Virus record (IMG/VR): IMGVR_UViG_3300047552_002926
Location: 1-50,464 of that record
DNA from: a virus
Reading direction: 5' to 3' (one strand)
DNA length: 50,464 nt
Part shown: positions 17,587 through 25,888 of the stretch, in pieces
How positions within the stretch are numbered: the first letter of the stretch is position 1
Layout of the letters: each line of letters opens with the position of its first letter
Translations under genes and position numbers: made by a program
The notes under the pieces: generated by a model
Seen by the model: the letters and a program-made list of their open reading frames with translations, nothing else
What the model was told of the DNA's origin: nothing
Databases searched by the model: none

Positions 17587-18050
17587 TTTTTGCGCCTAAG
17601 TTTTTCAGCTTCAACCGGTATTCGTCTTGCAAGATATTGCTTGATTGCCTCTGCTGCCTCGTATTTCTTGGACTCAAAAGCGGGTCGAAGAAACGGCCTC
17701 GCTGCCATCTTCTTTGTGCCAAATTCAACAAACCGCCAGTAGTAAGCATCTAGCCCTTTTTTTTGCTGACTTTTGCCACTTCTGACGCTGACATAAAACA
17801 CCTGCTTGAACCAAGAAGATGCTTCACGAATTTGCTTTTGATAGACGGCCCGTCTAAGCGCACCAGCAGGTGCATGTCCTGCCTGTGGCTTACCCTCATA
17901 AATGGGGGCGTTGTCTCTAACCTCATTCCGAATGAGTGAAGCACCGGCATTCACAGCCCCCCTCAACACATTGCGACCAATGTTCCGAGGCAGTTGCCGC
18001 ATCGCTGCTTGAAGCTCTTTCAAGCCTTCGATGCTTTTAAGTTCAGCCAT
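17583..18050 (-). CDS. HK97 gp10-like tail completion protein
   Basis: A 155-aa protein with the HK97_gp10 features: an N-terminal helix with GLKELQAAMRQLP, AGASLIRNEVRDNAP, and the strongly conserved YYWRFVEFGTKKMAARPFLR near residues 103-122. It takes part in joining the tail to the head. Overlaps with both neighbours (8 bp upstream, 4 bp downstream) indicate one translation-coupled head-tail joining unit. Confidence 0.9.
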   Translation of the reverse strand: MAELKSIEGLKELQAAMRQLPRNIGRNVLRGAVNAGASLIRNEVRDNAPIYEGKPQAGHAPAGALRRAVYQKQIREASSWFKQVFYVSVRSGKSQQKKGLDAYYWRFVEFGTKKMAARPFLRPAFESKKYEAAEAIKQYLARRIPVEAEKLRRKK

Positions 18051-18393
18051 CGGTCAGACCCTCGGTTGCAATTAGTGTGATTTCACGATTCCGTTCGTCT
18101 TTGTTTACGCTTGAAGTGATGTTGAACACCCGAGTGCCAAAGAGTAGCCTGTAAGTTGCCACAGTTTTAGGGGCTCCAAACTCAGGCCGATAACGGCAAA
18201 TGATTTGATGCGTGATTTCAGACTGAACCTGTTGAGCAATCAACGACTCACGCCCTGACAGCGGACTAATCTGGCACCAGATAGTTGCTAGCGTAGTCCA
18301 TGTTTGAACTGCCTGACCGAATGAATCTTGAGTGTCGACCTGCTGCTGTAGCTTTGCCCTGTGGCGAAGATCACCAGCCCTCACTTGGGCCAC
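18043..18393 (-). CDS. Head closure / head-tail adaptor (SPP1 gp16-like)
   Basis: A 116-aa beta-barrel protein with the family pattern AGDLRHRAKLQQQV at the start, TWTTLATIWCQISPLSGRE in the middle, and a C-terminal VFNITSSVNKDERNREITL. It closes the capsid portal after packaging and receives the tail. The start overlaps the end of the Rz gene by 13 bp, so the lysis genes are inserted directly upstream of this head-tail gene in the same transcript. Confidence 0.87.
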   Translation of the reverse strand: MAQVRAGDLRHRAKLQQQVDTQDSFGQAVQTWTTLATIWCQISPLSGRESLIAQQVQSEITHQIICRYRPEFGAPKTVATYRLLFGTRVFNITSSVNKDERNREITLIATEGLTDG

Positions 18394-18851
18394 CCATGCT
18401 GATAAGTCAGCGAGTCGGCGGCATGGCCATCGGCCTCGATTGCAATGCGCTCAACTCCTTCTGCAAATTTATCAACAGCGATTCCAATTGCGTCGAGTAA
18501 CTTTCGCTCGGCTGCTTGGTCGTCGGTGTAGGTGGCGGCGGGGAGTTGAAGGCCGGAACCAATGGAACCGAAGGTGAGGCGCACCCGATTTCGCTCAGTG
18601 TCAGCGCGAACAGAATCGGCATGATTAGATTGCGTTTTATCGGTGCGAACATTGATTGCCTTTATGAGTTGCTCGGATTGTTTTGTTTGGGTTGCCAGCG
18701 CTGCGACTGCCACAGCCTCGTTTTCGGCTTTGGCCTCAATGTCACGCTGGTGGTAGCCATCGGACTTGCCAACCTCATAGAGGCTGATGCCGAGGCCAGC
18801 TAGAGTGATGGCGCAGACCAGTGCCGCAATGATTCGTGTTTGAACTGTCAT
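18381..18851 (-). CDS. i-spanin (Rz-like)
   Basis: A 156-aa inner-membrane spanin subunit from the ATG at 18851, preceded by GGAGG. One N-terminal membrane helix (IIAALVCAITLAGLGISL, about residues 7-24) leads to a charged, largely helical periplasmic domain. With the outer-membrane partner Rz1 it fuses inner and outer membranes at the last step of lysis. It follows the endolysin with a 4-bp overlap and contains Rz1 in another frame, which supports the call strongly. Confidence 0.85.
   Translation of the reverse strand: MTVQTRIIAALVCAITLAGLGISLYEVGKSDGYHQRDIEAKAENEAVAVAALATQTKQSEQLIKAINVRTDKTQSNHADSVRADTERNRVRLTFGSIGSGLQLPAATYTDDQAAERKLLDAIGIAVDKFAEGVERIAIEADGHAADSLTYQHGWPK
18407..18652 (-). 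CDS. o-spanin (Rz1-like) nested inside Rz
   Basis: An 81-aa frame (or 71 aa from the ATG at 18622) lying wholly inside Rz in a different frame. It has a short hydrophobic leader MPILFALTLSEIGC with a lipoprotein-type cysteine, then a proline-rich segment (FNSPPPPTPTT) and a helical end, the standard Rz1 layout. The residue three before the cysteine is Glu rather than Leu, so the lipobox is imperfect. Expected to be an outer-membrane lipoprotein that binds Rz. Confidence 0.78.
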   Translation of the reverse strand: MFAPIKRNLIMPILFALTLSEIGCASPSVPLVPAFNSPPPPTPTTKQPSESYSTQLESLLINLQKELSALQSRPMAMPPTR

Positions 18852-19327
18852 GCGACCTCCTGAATACCTAGCGCTGTGCCAGCGGGTGAAATAGTGATGA
18901 CACGATTTACGATCTTTTGAGTGGGTCGGCGTGATGCATGAACCCATCGAGCGCCCTGCTTGTTGCCTTCGTAGATCAATTGGCCAATGCCCAGCTCATT
19001 GACCATCGGGGCCAAGAACTTTGCAATTTGGTACGGAGTGCCAAAGGCTGGAGCCTCAAAGTCACAGGCGCACATCATGGGGTGGTCGCCGTTTGGCTTG
19101 CTGCCCACAGCCGCATTGAGTTCTGAGCATCGGTAACCACTGGAGGTATCAATCGGCACATCCTTGCCAGCCTTCTCGCTGAGTGCAGAGCGAATGCCCT
19201 CCATGAACTTCGCTTGCTCAAATGCTGCGTCAAGCAAGTGCTCGGGTAGCGAGTTGTCAATGTGAAGCTCGTCAGCCGTAGGGCTGTGGGTGAATTCTTC
19301 AAGCGTGAAGTGTTGTGAAAGTTTCAT
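18848..19327 (-). CDS. M15-family endolysin (peptidoglycan endopeptidase)
   Basis: A 159-aa zinc peptidase of the Peptidase_M15_3 type that cuts peptidoglycan cross-links. Zinc ligands can be placed at His82 and Asp89 (GDHPMMCACDF) and His130 (RWVHAS); the substrate motif SGYRCSELNAAVG is at 63-75. There is no signal peptide, so release needs the holin encoded next to it. The order holin-endolysin-Rz/Rz1 is standard, and all junctions overlap by 1-4 bp. Confidence 0.9.
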   Translation of the reverse strand: MKLSQHFTLEEFTHSPTADELHIDNSLPEHLLDAAFEQAKFMEGIRSALSEKAGKDVPIDTSSGYRCSELNAAVGSKPNGDHPMMCACDFEAPAFGTPYQIAKFLAPMVNELGIGQLIYEGNKQGARWVHASRRPTQKIVNRVITISPAGTALGIQEVA

Positions 19328-19632
19328 GACGTTGATTTCCCGTTATTCACAAACTCGCAAATCTTGAAGCCGTGATGCCACAGCCAGAAAATCAGCACGA
19401 ACATTGCAGTGCATAGGCAAAGCGAACAAATGAACACCACCTCAACATCGTTTAGCAGTGCAAACATTGCCATCACGCCACCGCTTGATGACCCAAAGCC
19501 TAGAATCCAAACCAGACAATGTGCCTTTTTGCCAATCAGGTAATTAGCCATGCAAGCAAAGTGAATCAGTGCAGCAATACCGACCAGCGCCGCAAACGCG
19601 CGGTATTCTGTGGTCAAAGCAATTGAGTCCAT
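19324..19632 (-). CDS. Membrane protein, holin candidate 1
   Basis: A 102-aa protein from the ATG at 19632, whose first base is the last base of the upstream stop (TAATG). Three hydrophobic segments appear at about 10-32, 38-60 and 67-88, the number typical for class I holins. It precedes the endolysin with a 4-bp overlap. Holin or antiholin function is inferred from size, topology and position. Confidence 0.62.
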   Translation of the reverse strand: MDSIALTTEYRAFAALVGIAALIHFACMANYLIGKKAHCLVWILGFGSSSGGVMAMFALLNDVEVVFICSLCLCTAMFVLIFWLWHHGFKICEFVNNGKSTS

Positions 19633-20015
19633 TACGCACTCCCCTTGTCCAGTTTGCTCTTTAGGAAGGTTCCACCAAACGAAACAATCCAAGGCCAGCC
19701 GCCAGCAAGAATGCCAGCCACTAAGCGCGGATGAATCTCAGCGGATAGCTTGGCTGTTGCGTAGGCGGCGGCAGGCTCTGCGACTATCATTCCCAAAAAC
19801 AGCGAGATGATTAGGTTTGCAGCCGTTGCAAGCCGTGTTTCAGGCTTTGAGTAGGCGGTGACTACAACCATGCCGCCGATGCAAATTGCGGCCTGTATTG
19901 GGTCGATGTGGTAGCCAGTTGACGAAGCGACAACGGCACCAACAACAACCGAGGCCGCGAGTGATGGTTTAGCGCCGCCCAGAATCGACAGAGCCACTGA
20001 AAATTTCTTCCACAT
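19632..20015 (-). CDS. Membrane protein, holin candidate 2
   Basis: A 127-aa protein with three to four hydrophobic segments (about 15-32, 40-53, 64-85 and 98-115) and a lysine-rich end (FLKSKLDKGSA), the usual charged holin tail. Two membrane proteins side by side before the endolysin suggest a holin/antiholin pair. Which one forms the hole cannot be told from sequence. Confidence 0.62.
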   Translation of the reverse strand: MWKKFSVALSILGGAKPSLAASVVVGAVVASSTGYHIDPIQAAICIGGMVVVTAYSKPETRLATAANLIISLFLGMIVAEPAAAYATAKLSAEIHPRLVAGILAGGWPWIVSFGGTFLKSKLDKGSA

Positions 20016-20018
20016 GGG

Positions 20019-20549
20019 TCAGTCCTTCAAAATGAATTTGAGATTGAATGGCGCAACAACCTCTGCGGGGCTAGGCATGTTTGGCATTGATTCGGGGCGT
20101 ATCCAGCCTGCCCACTCAAGCCATCGAGCGGTGAATGTGGAGCAAACCAGAGATTTATCGCCATCGCCGCCGTTAGGAATACCAAGCGCGAGGCGCAAAC
20201 CGATGCGCACCAAGTCGAGGATGGGATAGCTGATTGGGTTTGATGTCGCCATGTCGAACGTGTCTTGCATGGCCTTGAGTGGCACGGGGCATTCATAGAC
20301 ATGAAGCGCGGCTGCTTTGGCAACGATCTGAGACATGGGGCGAAGCACGTTGTGCATTCCATCCATCTCGACTGAGTACAAGCGCCCTTCCACCCACCAT
20401 GCGGTGCATGTGTGCGTGATGTTTCGCGTCTCTATGGGTAATCCAGCAATGCGCTGGCCGATACGAACCAAAAATGCCAGCGGAGTATTGAACTCAACGC
20501 CGATTGGGTCGCCTGAATTGATTAGGCTTCTCGCCTCTGCGTAGTTCAT
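20019..20549 (-). CDS. Permuted papain-like (NlpC/P60-related) protein
   Basis: A 176-aa protein with a histidine early (HTCTAWW, His46) and a cysteine late (LVCSTFTARWLEWAGW, Cys136). This reversed His-then-Cys order is that of permuted NlpC/P60-like papain-fold enzymes (YiiX/YebB type), which hydrolyse amide or thioester bonds in cell wall or lipids. Position just before the holins suggests a lysis or cell-wall role. The family call is by motif order only. Confidence 0.6.
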   Translation of the reverse strand: MNYAEARSLINSGDPIGVEFNTPLAFLVRIGQRIAGLPIETRNITHTCTAWWVEGRLYSVEMDGMHNVLRPMSQIVAKAAALHVYECPVPLKAMQDTFDMATSNPISYPILDLVRIGLRLALGIPNGGDGDKSLVCSTFTARWLEWAGWIRPESMPNMPSPAEVVAPFNLKFILKD

Positions 20550-20809
20550 TTTTTAACCCCAAAGAATCGTTGAATGTGATGCCAATTAGCCTCTACGAGT
20601 AGCGCCCAAAAGAATCCCAGAGTTGAGTACATTGCCACCGCTTTTGTGAGCGACCACATATCTGTAACTTGGTAGGCTCCGCTTGTAGAGCCCACAAAAG
20701 GAATGGTGATGAAGCCGCACAGCCGAGCTGGAACGCTTGAAACAAAGGCTCTGTAAATAATCTTTGGCCTAGACCCAAAGAGCGTTGCAATTCGATATTT
20801 CATATGCAT
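20546..20809 (-). CDS. Small membrane protein of unknown function
   Basis: An 87-aa protein (or 85 aa from the second ATG) with two hydrophobic stretches, about 25-45 and 55-72, and basic ends. It overlaps the next gene by 4 bp (ATGA), so it belongs to the lysis-region transcript. No family recognised. Confidence 0.55.
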   Translation of the reverse strand: MHMKYRIATLFGSRPKIIYRAFVSSVPARLCGFITIPFVGSTSGAYQVTDMWSLTKAVAMYSTLGFFWALLVEANWHHIQRFFGVKK

Positions 20810-20882
20810 GCTTCAGGCCATCCTTTGTAATTTTTAGCCTCATATTTTTTTATCTATCTTTTACTTACAAGCCTCACTAAAG

Positions 20883-21209
20883 TTAATTTTTCATATCGCG
20901 ACGAATTTGATCGGTACGAATAATTGCAGTAATGCCCATAAGTAATTCTTGAATTGATGTTGTTTGACCTTCAATAGGCTCACCCGTAGATGGATTTACT
21001 AGTTGAATGCGGCCATCAAATTCATGCGAATTTATTTCCAAGTTAAATGGAGTGGCTTCGCTATCAAGAAATCTAACTTGCCCATCAAGCACGGCTGCAC
21101 TTCGTTCTGTATAAATTACAGTCGGCAAGCCACTTGCAGGATATTGGATTTCAATACGCTCAATACGCTTATAGACTTTATGATCTCTGGTGTCGTAGTT
21201 GCTTGTCAT
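20883..21209 (-). CDS. Hypothetical phage protein
   Basis: A 108-aa soluble protein with a beta-rich middle (IQYPASGLPTVIYTERSAAV) and a helical end. No membrane segment or known motif. It follows the large structural gene at 21264 and precedes the lysis genes. It may be a virion accessory protein or a chaperone of its upstream neighbour; this is only positional. Confidence 0.55.
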   Translation of the reverse strand: MTSNYDTRDHKVYKRIERIEIQYPASGLPTVIYTERSAAVLDGQVRFLDSEATPFNLEINSHEFDGRIQLVNPSTGEPIEGQTTSIQELLMGITAIIRTDQIRRDMKN

Positions 21210-21263
21210 ATTTACTCTTTCAAATTTTTAATTTATTGATTTGTCACTATTGATGGAGGCCGA

Positions 21264-23384
21264 TCACACTCCGCGCGACAACTTGACCTTTACTTGACCC
21301 GCTGCAACGGCAGTAGTGTCAGTATCTGCAACACCACCTGTGATTGCTAATCCAAGCCCAAGCACAAATCGATATCCCATGAATCCTTGTGCAATTTCAA
21401 CTACACCAGGCACCCCAGCAACTGCGGCAGGAACAGGAATGATCATTTCAGGAATATCAGTACCTACGATTGGTGCTGTAGCTTTGTTGTAGAGCTTTAC
21501 GTAGGCTATAGATGCACCCATGTTGCTTGCATAAAATGCCTGCAATCCACTGGTCGTAGCTGCTACGAGAGTTCCATTTGTAGTGGCTGCTGAGTTCAAA
21601 AAGTACGGGGTTTGTGGGATTGCTGGATATACAGTTCCCGCTGTTGTTAAAGACCAAGCCCCACCTTGAGTGACCGCACTAGCGCCGCCCTGAATGCTCA
21701 CTGGCAATGCCTGTGCAACATCACCCGTTGGCCGAGCCATGATCTCAACACGCGAGCGCTCAAATGCAAGTGCACGAACGTAGCTCACGCGCAAGTCAGT
21801 ACGTTTTAGGACGGAGCCGCCGCAATTGGTGGTCACCATGTTTGATGGCGGAGCCCATCCAACCGGTTCAAGCTCTAGGCCGGTAGTAACAATATTCCGA
21901 ATGCGCCAAGCACCATCAATCCCAAGAGCGCTTCCATCAATGATGTTACGAATGCCAATCGTGTTTACAAGATCACCAATTTGCAAAGCCGCCCACGCAG
22001 CGCTTCCAGTTAGCTTAAGCACACTAGATGTAATCGATGCACTTTGAATAACTTGACCAAGTGAGCCCGCAGCTGCATACAAGTTGCCAGCATTCACGCG
22101 CATCAAGAATCCACCATAACTAGTTGCTGTAGCCGCGCCGCCCCAAACTACCGTAATTGACGTCGAGTTAACGATTGAGGATATTGCTGTAACCACGCCC
22201 AAGTTAGGGAAATTTACCGTATCTCGTACTCCATATGCGGCAATTTGATCTGAGGTTTTCAGCCCATGAGGGCGATCAAAGTTGACAGTTGCTGTGGTGG
22301 TACCTGTTTTAACGACACTGACAATTTGACCCACTGGGATGCCGAACGATTTGTTGTTTGTCGCACGAATGCGGATTTTGTAAAGCTTGTCGGGGTTTGG
22401 AACTACTTGCGTGCGCTTACTTCGGCTGGTAGATGCAGTCAATGTGTCAACGGGCATATCAGACCACTGAACCGCATCGACAAAGGCGGTGAGCTTGAAT
22501 TCGGATGTGGGCTGAAACGCATAGGTTAGTGCCGCATTCACGGCCTGCACGGATGCCGTGGTAGCAATAGTCGTCGAATGTGCCCCGACCAGCGTACCGC
22601 TCGGCAGCGCATCGCCGCTTTCGCCGCGCACGTAGAAGCTGGCATTGGTAGCAATAGCATTCTCAAAAATCATCGATGCGCCATCGGTCGCCAAACCAAG
22701 GGCCGAGCGCTGGAAAATTGCGCCGCTCGTAAAAGGGCCAGCAGTTACCGCCGGAAGGTTCCCAGCAGGCCCTGCTGTAGCCGTGATCTGCTTTTCAGTG
22801 GGTGCAGTAGCAACAACAAGCGCTGGGTAATTCATTCGGCTGTCCGCACATCCGACTACCCCAAATCTCATGCCGGGCTTCAGGCCGTGAGGTGCTAATG
22901 TGTTCACAGTCAGCACTGCTGCGGTTTGCGAGATTGATGCAATAGATGCGTCGGGCTCTTCAACCATCGGCGCATCCGTGGAAACCATTTCCACTGCAAT
23001 TTCTTGGCCCACCATCCGTTGACTCATGTGCAAGCCAAACGCCGCCTCAATCGGCATTTCAAATGCAGCGCGCGTTTCGATGGATGTAATGGTGCCAGCG
23101 GCGAGCGGGTCAAGGCTAATAACTAGGTAGCTGGCACCTGCCGCATTTCCATCAACAAAAACAAGGTCTCCGCTTGATTTGTCCATGGACCAAACATCGG
23201 TCGTGTCTAGCGCCTGAAAAGCCTCGCGAAACTTTGTCGTGAAGTTGGTAGACGGGGACGCGCCACCGCCTGAACTGCCGCCGATTGAGTCGCCAGAAAG
23301 GCCAACAACGGAAACGACTTCACGGAATACGGGGTTGCCGTTCGCATCGGTACCGATTACGGTATGCATTGGAATTTGTGTCAT
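21264..23384 (-). CDS. Large virion-associated protein of unknown role
   Basis: A 706-aa protein rich in Thr, Ser, Ala and Val. It starts TQIPMHTVIGTDANGNPVFREV and then a Gly/Ser linker (SGGSSGGGASPS, about residues 33-45). Two related modules with HGLKPG and HGLKTSDQIA occur near residues 173 and 375, similar to the HGFNAGDVLSIAG insert of the tail tube protein. The pattern suggests beta-sandwich modules on a capsid or head fibre. It lies between the head-tail connector gene and the lysis cassette. Confidence 0.65.
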   Translation of the reverse strand: MTQIPMHTVIGTDANGNPVFREVVSVVGLSGDSIGGSSGGGASPSTNFTTKFREAFQALDTTDVWSMDKSSGDLVFVDGNAAGASYLVISLDPLAAGTITSIETRAAFEMPIEAAFGLHMSQRMVGQEIAVEMVSTDAPMVEEPDASIASISQTAAVLTVNTLAPHGLKPGMRFGVVGCADSRMNYPALVVATAPTEKQITATAGPAGNLPAVTAGPFTSGAIFQRSALGLATDGASMIFENAIATNASFYVRGESGDALPSGTLVGAHSTTIATTASVQAVNAALTYAFQPTSEFKLTAFVDAVQWSDMPVDTLTASTSRSKRTQVVPNPDKLYKIRIRATNNKSFGIPVGQIVSVVKTGTTTATVNFDRPHGLKTSDQIAAYGVRDTVNFPNLGVVTAISSIVNSTSITVVWGGAATATSYGGFLMRVNAGNLYAAAGSLGQVIQSASITSSVLKLTGSAAWAALQIGDLVNTIGIRNIIDGSALGIDGAWRIRNIVTTGLELEPVGWAPPSNMVTTNCGGSVLKRTDLRVSYVRALAFERSRVEIMARPTGDVAQALPVSIQGGASAVTQGGAWSLTTAGTVYPAIPQTPYFLNSAATTNGTLVAATTSGLQAFYASNMGASIAYVKLYNKATAPIVGTDIPEMIIPVPAAVAGVPGVVEIAQGFMGYRFVLGLGLAITGGVADTDTTAVAAGQVKVKLSRGV

Positions 23385-23399
23385 TCAGGCCTCGGCTTT

Positions 23400-24089
23400 T
23401 TAAAATCTTGGGGAAACAGTTATTGGGTCAAGCAGCGTGTCGACGTAACTCGCTGGCATTTCGATTGCGGCAGTCTTGCCAATCAGGAACATTTCTCGGT
23501 TTTCATAAGCCCAACCACAGGCCAGCAATATCCAGTGGATAACGCTTGGGAAAAATGACGCAAAGTCATCGGGCAGCATTCCTGCTCGATAAATGATGGT
23601 CACAGCATTGGCAACGTCTGCGGTATGAGGCCAGTACGCACCAGCACTCAGGCTCAGTTCGACGTTTGCAGAATCGACCACCACGATGTTGAGCTTTGAC
23701 ACATCAAGCGTTTGGGTTACGCCCTGCGCGTCGATGTAGGTCACGGAATCAACCGAATTGATCAGGCCGTGGGCAAACTTGATCGGTAGGCTCTTGCTTG
23801 CTCGGCTAAACGGAGCAAAGGACAATGCACCACTCACTCGGTCACGTTCGTGGCGAGGGAATGCCGACAGAGTTTGTTTGTATCTAGCGGGACGGATTGC
23901 AGAGCCGCTTTTTCTCTCTGCCAATTGACGAGCCGATGGAATGATCACCGACTCGATGAATGCTGAATCACCCGCATCAGACTCAATACGGAGATGGGAC
24001 AGCACTGTTTCGAGCGAAACTGGCTCAAAAGTAGCGCTAACGCCAGAGCCGAAATCAGCTTGCGTGAGGTAATTCAGCAGGACGGCCAT
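23400..24089 (-). CDS. Head-tail connector (gp6-like)
   Basis: A 229-aa connector protein with the gp6/phiE125 gp8-type pattern: SLETVLSHLRIESDAGDSAFIES, IIPSARQLAERKSGSAI, a beta middle with INSVDSVTYIDAQG, and a helical end with HWILLACGWAYENRE. It forms a ring below the portal. The stop of the upstream gene and this ATG share a base, and the capsid gene lies just before, the normal head order. Confidence 0.86.
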   Translation of the reverse strand: MAVLLNYLTQADFGSGVSATFEPVSLETVLSHLRIESDAGDSAFIESVIIPSARQLAERKSGSAIRPARYKQTLSAFPRHERDRVSGALSFAPFSRASKSLPIKFAHGLINSVDSVTYIDAQGVTQTLDVSKLNIVVVDSANVELSLSAGAYWPHTADVANAVTIIYRAGMLPDDFASFFPSVIHWILLACGWAYENREMFLIGKTAAIEMPASYVDTLLDPITVSPRF

Positions 24090-24358
24090 TACTTACCTTG
24101 ATTAGCGTTTTGAGCGGCTTGATTAGCTACTTGCTCGGCAGCTGCTTGTTCGGCAGCTAACTTGTCTTCGTCAGCTTTTTGTGCGGCAGCAGCGGCAGCA
24201 GCTTGCTCAAGTTCTTTCTTGCTCAGTTTTGGCAGTTTGAAATCAAAGATTTCAGCGTGACCACTTTCAACCAGCGCATCAGCAACCGCATCTTCAAAAC
24301 CAGCTTCTTCAGTTGGATTCAAACCATGTGTGTGCTTCAAAATTCGGACGTGTTTCAT
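24089..24358 (-). CDS. Small head-region protein with Ala/Gln-rich tail
   Basis: An 89-aa protein. A globular start (KHVRILKHTHGLNPTEEAG) is followed by a long helix of Ala, Gln, Glu and Lys (residues about 45-89). Small proteins of this kind are common between capsid and connector genes. Function unknown; a decoration or assembly role is possible. Confidence 0.65.
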   Translation of the reverse strand: MKHVRILKHTHGLNPTEEAGFEDAVADALVESGHAEIFDFKLPKLSKKELEQAAAAAAAQKADEDKLAAEQAAAEQVANQAAQNANQGK

Positions 24359-24375
24359 TTGGGATTCCCTGTTTC

Positions 24376-24414
24376 ACAAAAAGAAAGGCGGGGCAACTTG
24401 TAAAGCGCCCCGCC
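24376..24414 (-). terminator. Strong hairpin-T element after the capsid gene
   Basis: GGCGGGGC (24387-24394) pairs exactly with GCCCCGCC (24407-24414); on the minus strand a T-rich run follows (24386-24376). It lies directly downstream of the major capsid gene, where it could end or stabilise a capsid-specific mRNA. Confidence 0.75.
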
Positions 24415-24436
24415 CGTTTCAATCACTCAGAGGTGA

Positions 24437-25765
24437 TTAGCGATACCAAGTGATGCCGTTCAACACAGCAATGGCTTCGGCATGGCGTGGGCCGAAATCG
24501 TTTTCTGTGATGACGCGAATCAATGTTTCGTCGCGCTGGAACGCATTGACAGAAATGCCGCCAACTGTGTAGGTTGCTTCGGTAGACACTGCGACTTGCA
24601 TGCTCATCGACTCACCGATCACCATCTGAGCGAAGTCGACAAAGTACAGCTCAGAGCCGTTACCAGCAGCGCCAGAACCAGACAATGTCAAGTTGGTTGG
24701 GATTTGAGTGGTCACACCGATTGGGAAGCCGCGGAACTTGCCATCTGACAATTCAGGGAAGACCTTTACACCAGTTGTGGTGATCAAGTCAGACAGGAAC
24801 TGGAAGGTGTCAGGGTGCATCAACCAGCCAGCATTCGTCAACTTCACATTGGCACGGCGCAAAGCCAAGATTGCCTTGCCAGCATCAGCTGTGATTGCTT
24901 GAATAAGCGCAGCGCCTGTCAATAAGCTCACGTTTGTTGCCGTGATCAAGTTGGCAGCTGGCAACCAAGTACGCAAGCCTGTGGGTGTATTGTTTGTGCC
25001 ATCACCACGGATGAATGCTTGGTCTTCGGCGGTTGCCATGCTTACTGCGGTGTCTTCAACGATCAACGAATCAACACGCTGGTCAGTACCAGCGAAGCGA
25101 ATCAAGTCATTAGAAATTGGCACTAAGGCGGCCAATTTTTTGGCGGTCAACTGAACGCCGCCAAAGGTATTCTGGCTCACGGTTGCATCAGCTTCACGAC
25201 CAATGTAACCAGCAGATGCGCCGCCTGAAATGCTTGGCAGTTTCAAATTGCCGTTATTCAAAGGCAAAGTCAAAGCGCCCATCGAACGGACGACAGCATT
25301 TGGTGTCAAGCGCTCGATCACCGAAGATGCGGTATTGGCAGGAACCAAGATCGCACCACCAGTAGAGCTGCTTGAGTTCAATGACATGGACACTTCGTTA
25401 CCGATAGCGCCCAAGTTTTTCTTGGCGTACTCAGCGGCTGCGTATGGATTGCCGGGGAATTTCACCAAAGAACCAACCATGCCAGCGAAGATGCTCTTGT
25501 TGTGTTCTTTTTCAGCTTTGTGGTCACGAGCAACGGCATGATGTACAGATGAAACTGGCGCGGTCTGAGCGGCAACAACAGCGCTTGCAGCTTCTGCTTG
25601 CAATTTCTCTAATGTAGAGATTTGGCCTTTCAAGACTTCAATTTTTGCCAACATGCCTTCGGCAGCGGTGAAATCTTCGGCGGTTGCATCGGTCTTGCCG
25701 ATAAGTTGGTTGGCGGCGGCGGTAAGTTGTGCGCGTTCGCTTTTCAAGTCAGATAACTTCATCAT
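24437..25765 (-). CDS. Major capsid protein (HK97 fold)
   Basis: A 442-aa HK97-type capsid protein. The N-terminal about 110 residues are a charged coiled-coil delta region (KLSDLKSERAQLTAAANQL, then MLAKIEVLKGQISTLEKLQ) that scaffolds assembly and should be removed by the S49 protease. The capsid core follows, with VSMSLNSSSSTGGAILVP and later GRDTN-like loops such as FIRGDGTNNTPTGL. It lies downstream of portal and protease, the standard HK97 order, and hairpins flank it on both sides. Confidence 0.93.
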   Translation of the reverse strand: MMKLSDLKSERAQLTAAANQLIGKTDATAEDFTAAEGMLAKIEVLKGQISTLEKLQAEAASAVVAAQTAPVSSVHHAVARDHKAEKEHNKSIFAGMVGSLVKFPGNPYAAAEYAKKNLGAIGNEVSMSLNSSSSTGGAILVPANTASSVIERLTPNAVVRSMGALTLPLNNGNLKLPSISGGASAGYIGREADATVSQNTFGGVQLTAKKLAALVPISNDLIRFAGTDQRVDSLIVEDTAVSMATAEDQAFIRGDGTNNTPTGLRTWLPAANLITATNVSLLTGAALIQAITADAGKAILALRRANVKLTNAGWLMHPDTFQFLSDLITTTGVKVFPELSDGKFRGFPIGVTTQIPTNLTLSGSGAAGNGSELYFVDFAQMVIGESMSMQVAVSTEATYTVGGISVNAFQRDETLIRVITENDFGPRHAEAIAVLNGITWYR

Positions 25766-25781
25766 TTTTCCTTGTGGAAAT

Positions 25782-25867
25782 AAAAAAACCGCCTAGAGAG
25801 GCGGCAACTGCTTTTCTGTGCGAACGCACCAAAAAGTTAGGGACGAAAAAAAACCACCCGAAGGTGG
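25782..25867 (-). terminator. Two hairpin-T elements between protease and capsid genes
   Basis: CCGCCT (25789-25794) pairs with AGGCGG (25799-25804), and CCACC (25854-25858) pairs with GGTGG (25863-25867). T runs follow both on the minus strand (25788-25782 and 25853-25846). They lie in the 123-bp gap upstream of the capsid gene. Confidence 0.68.
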
Positions 25868-25888
25868 CTAGTTCTCTGTGTTTGGTAG

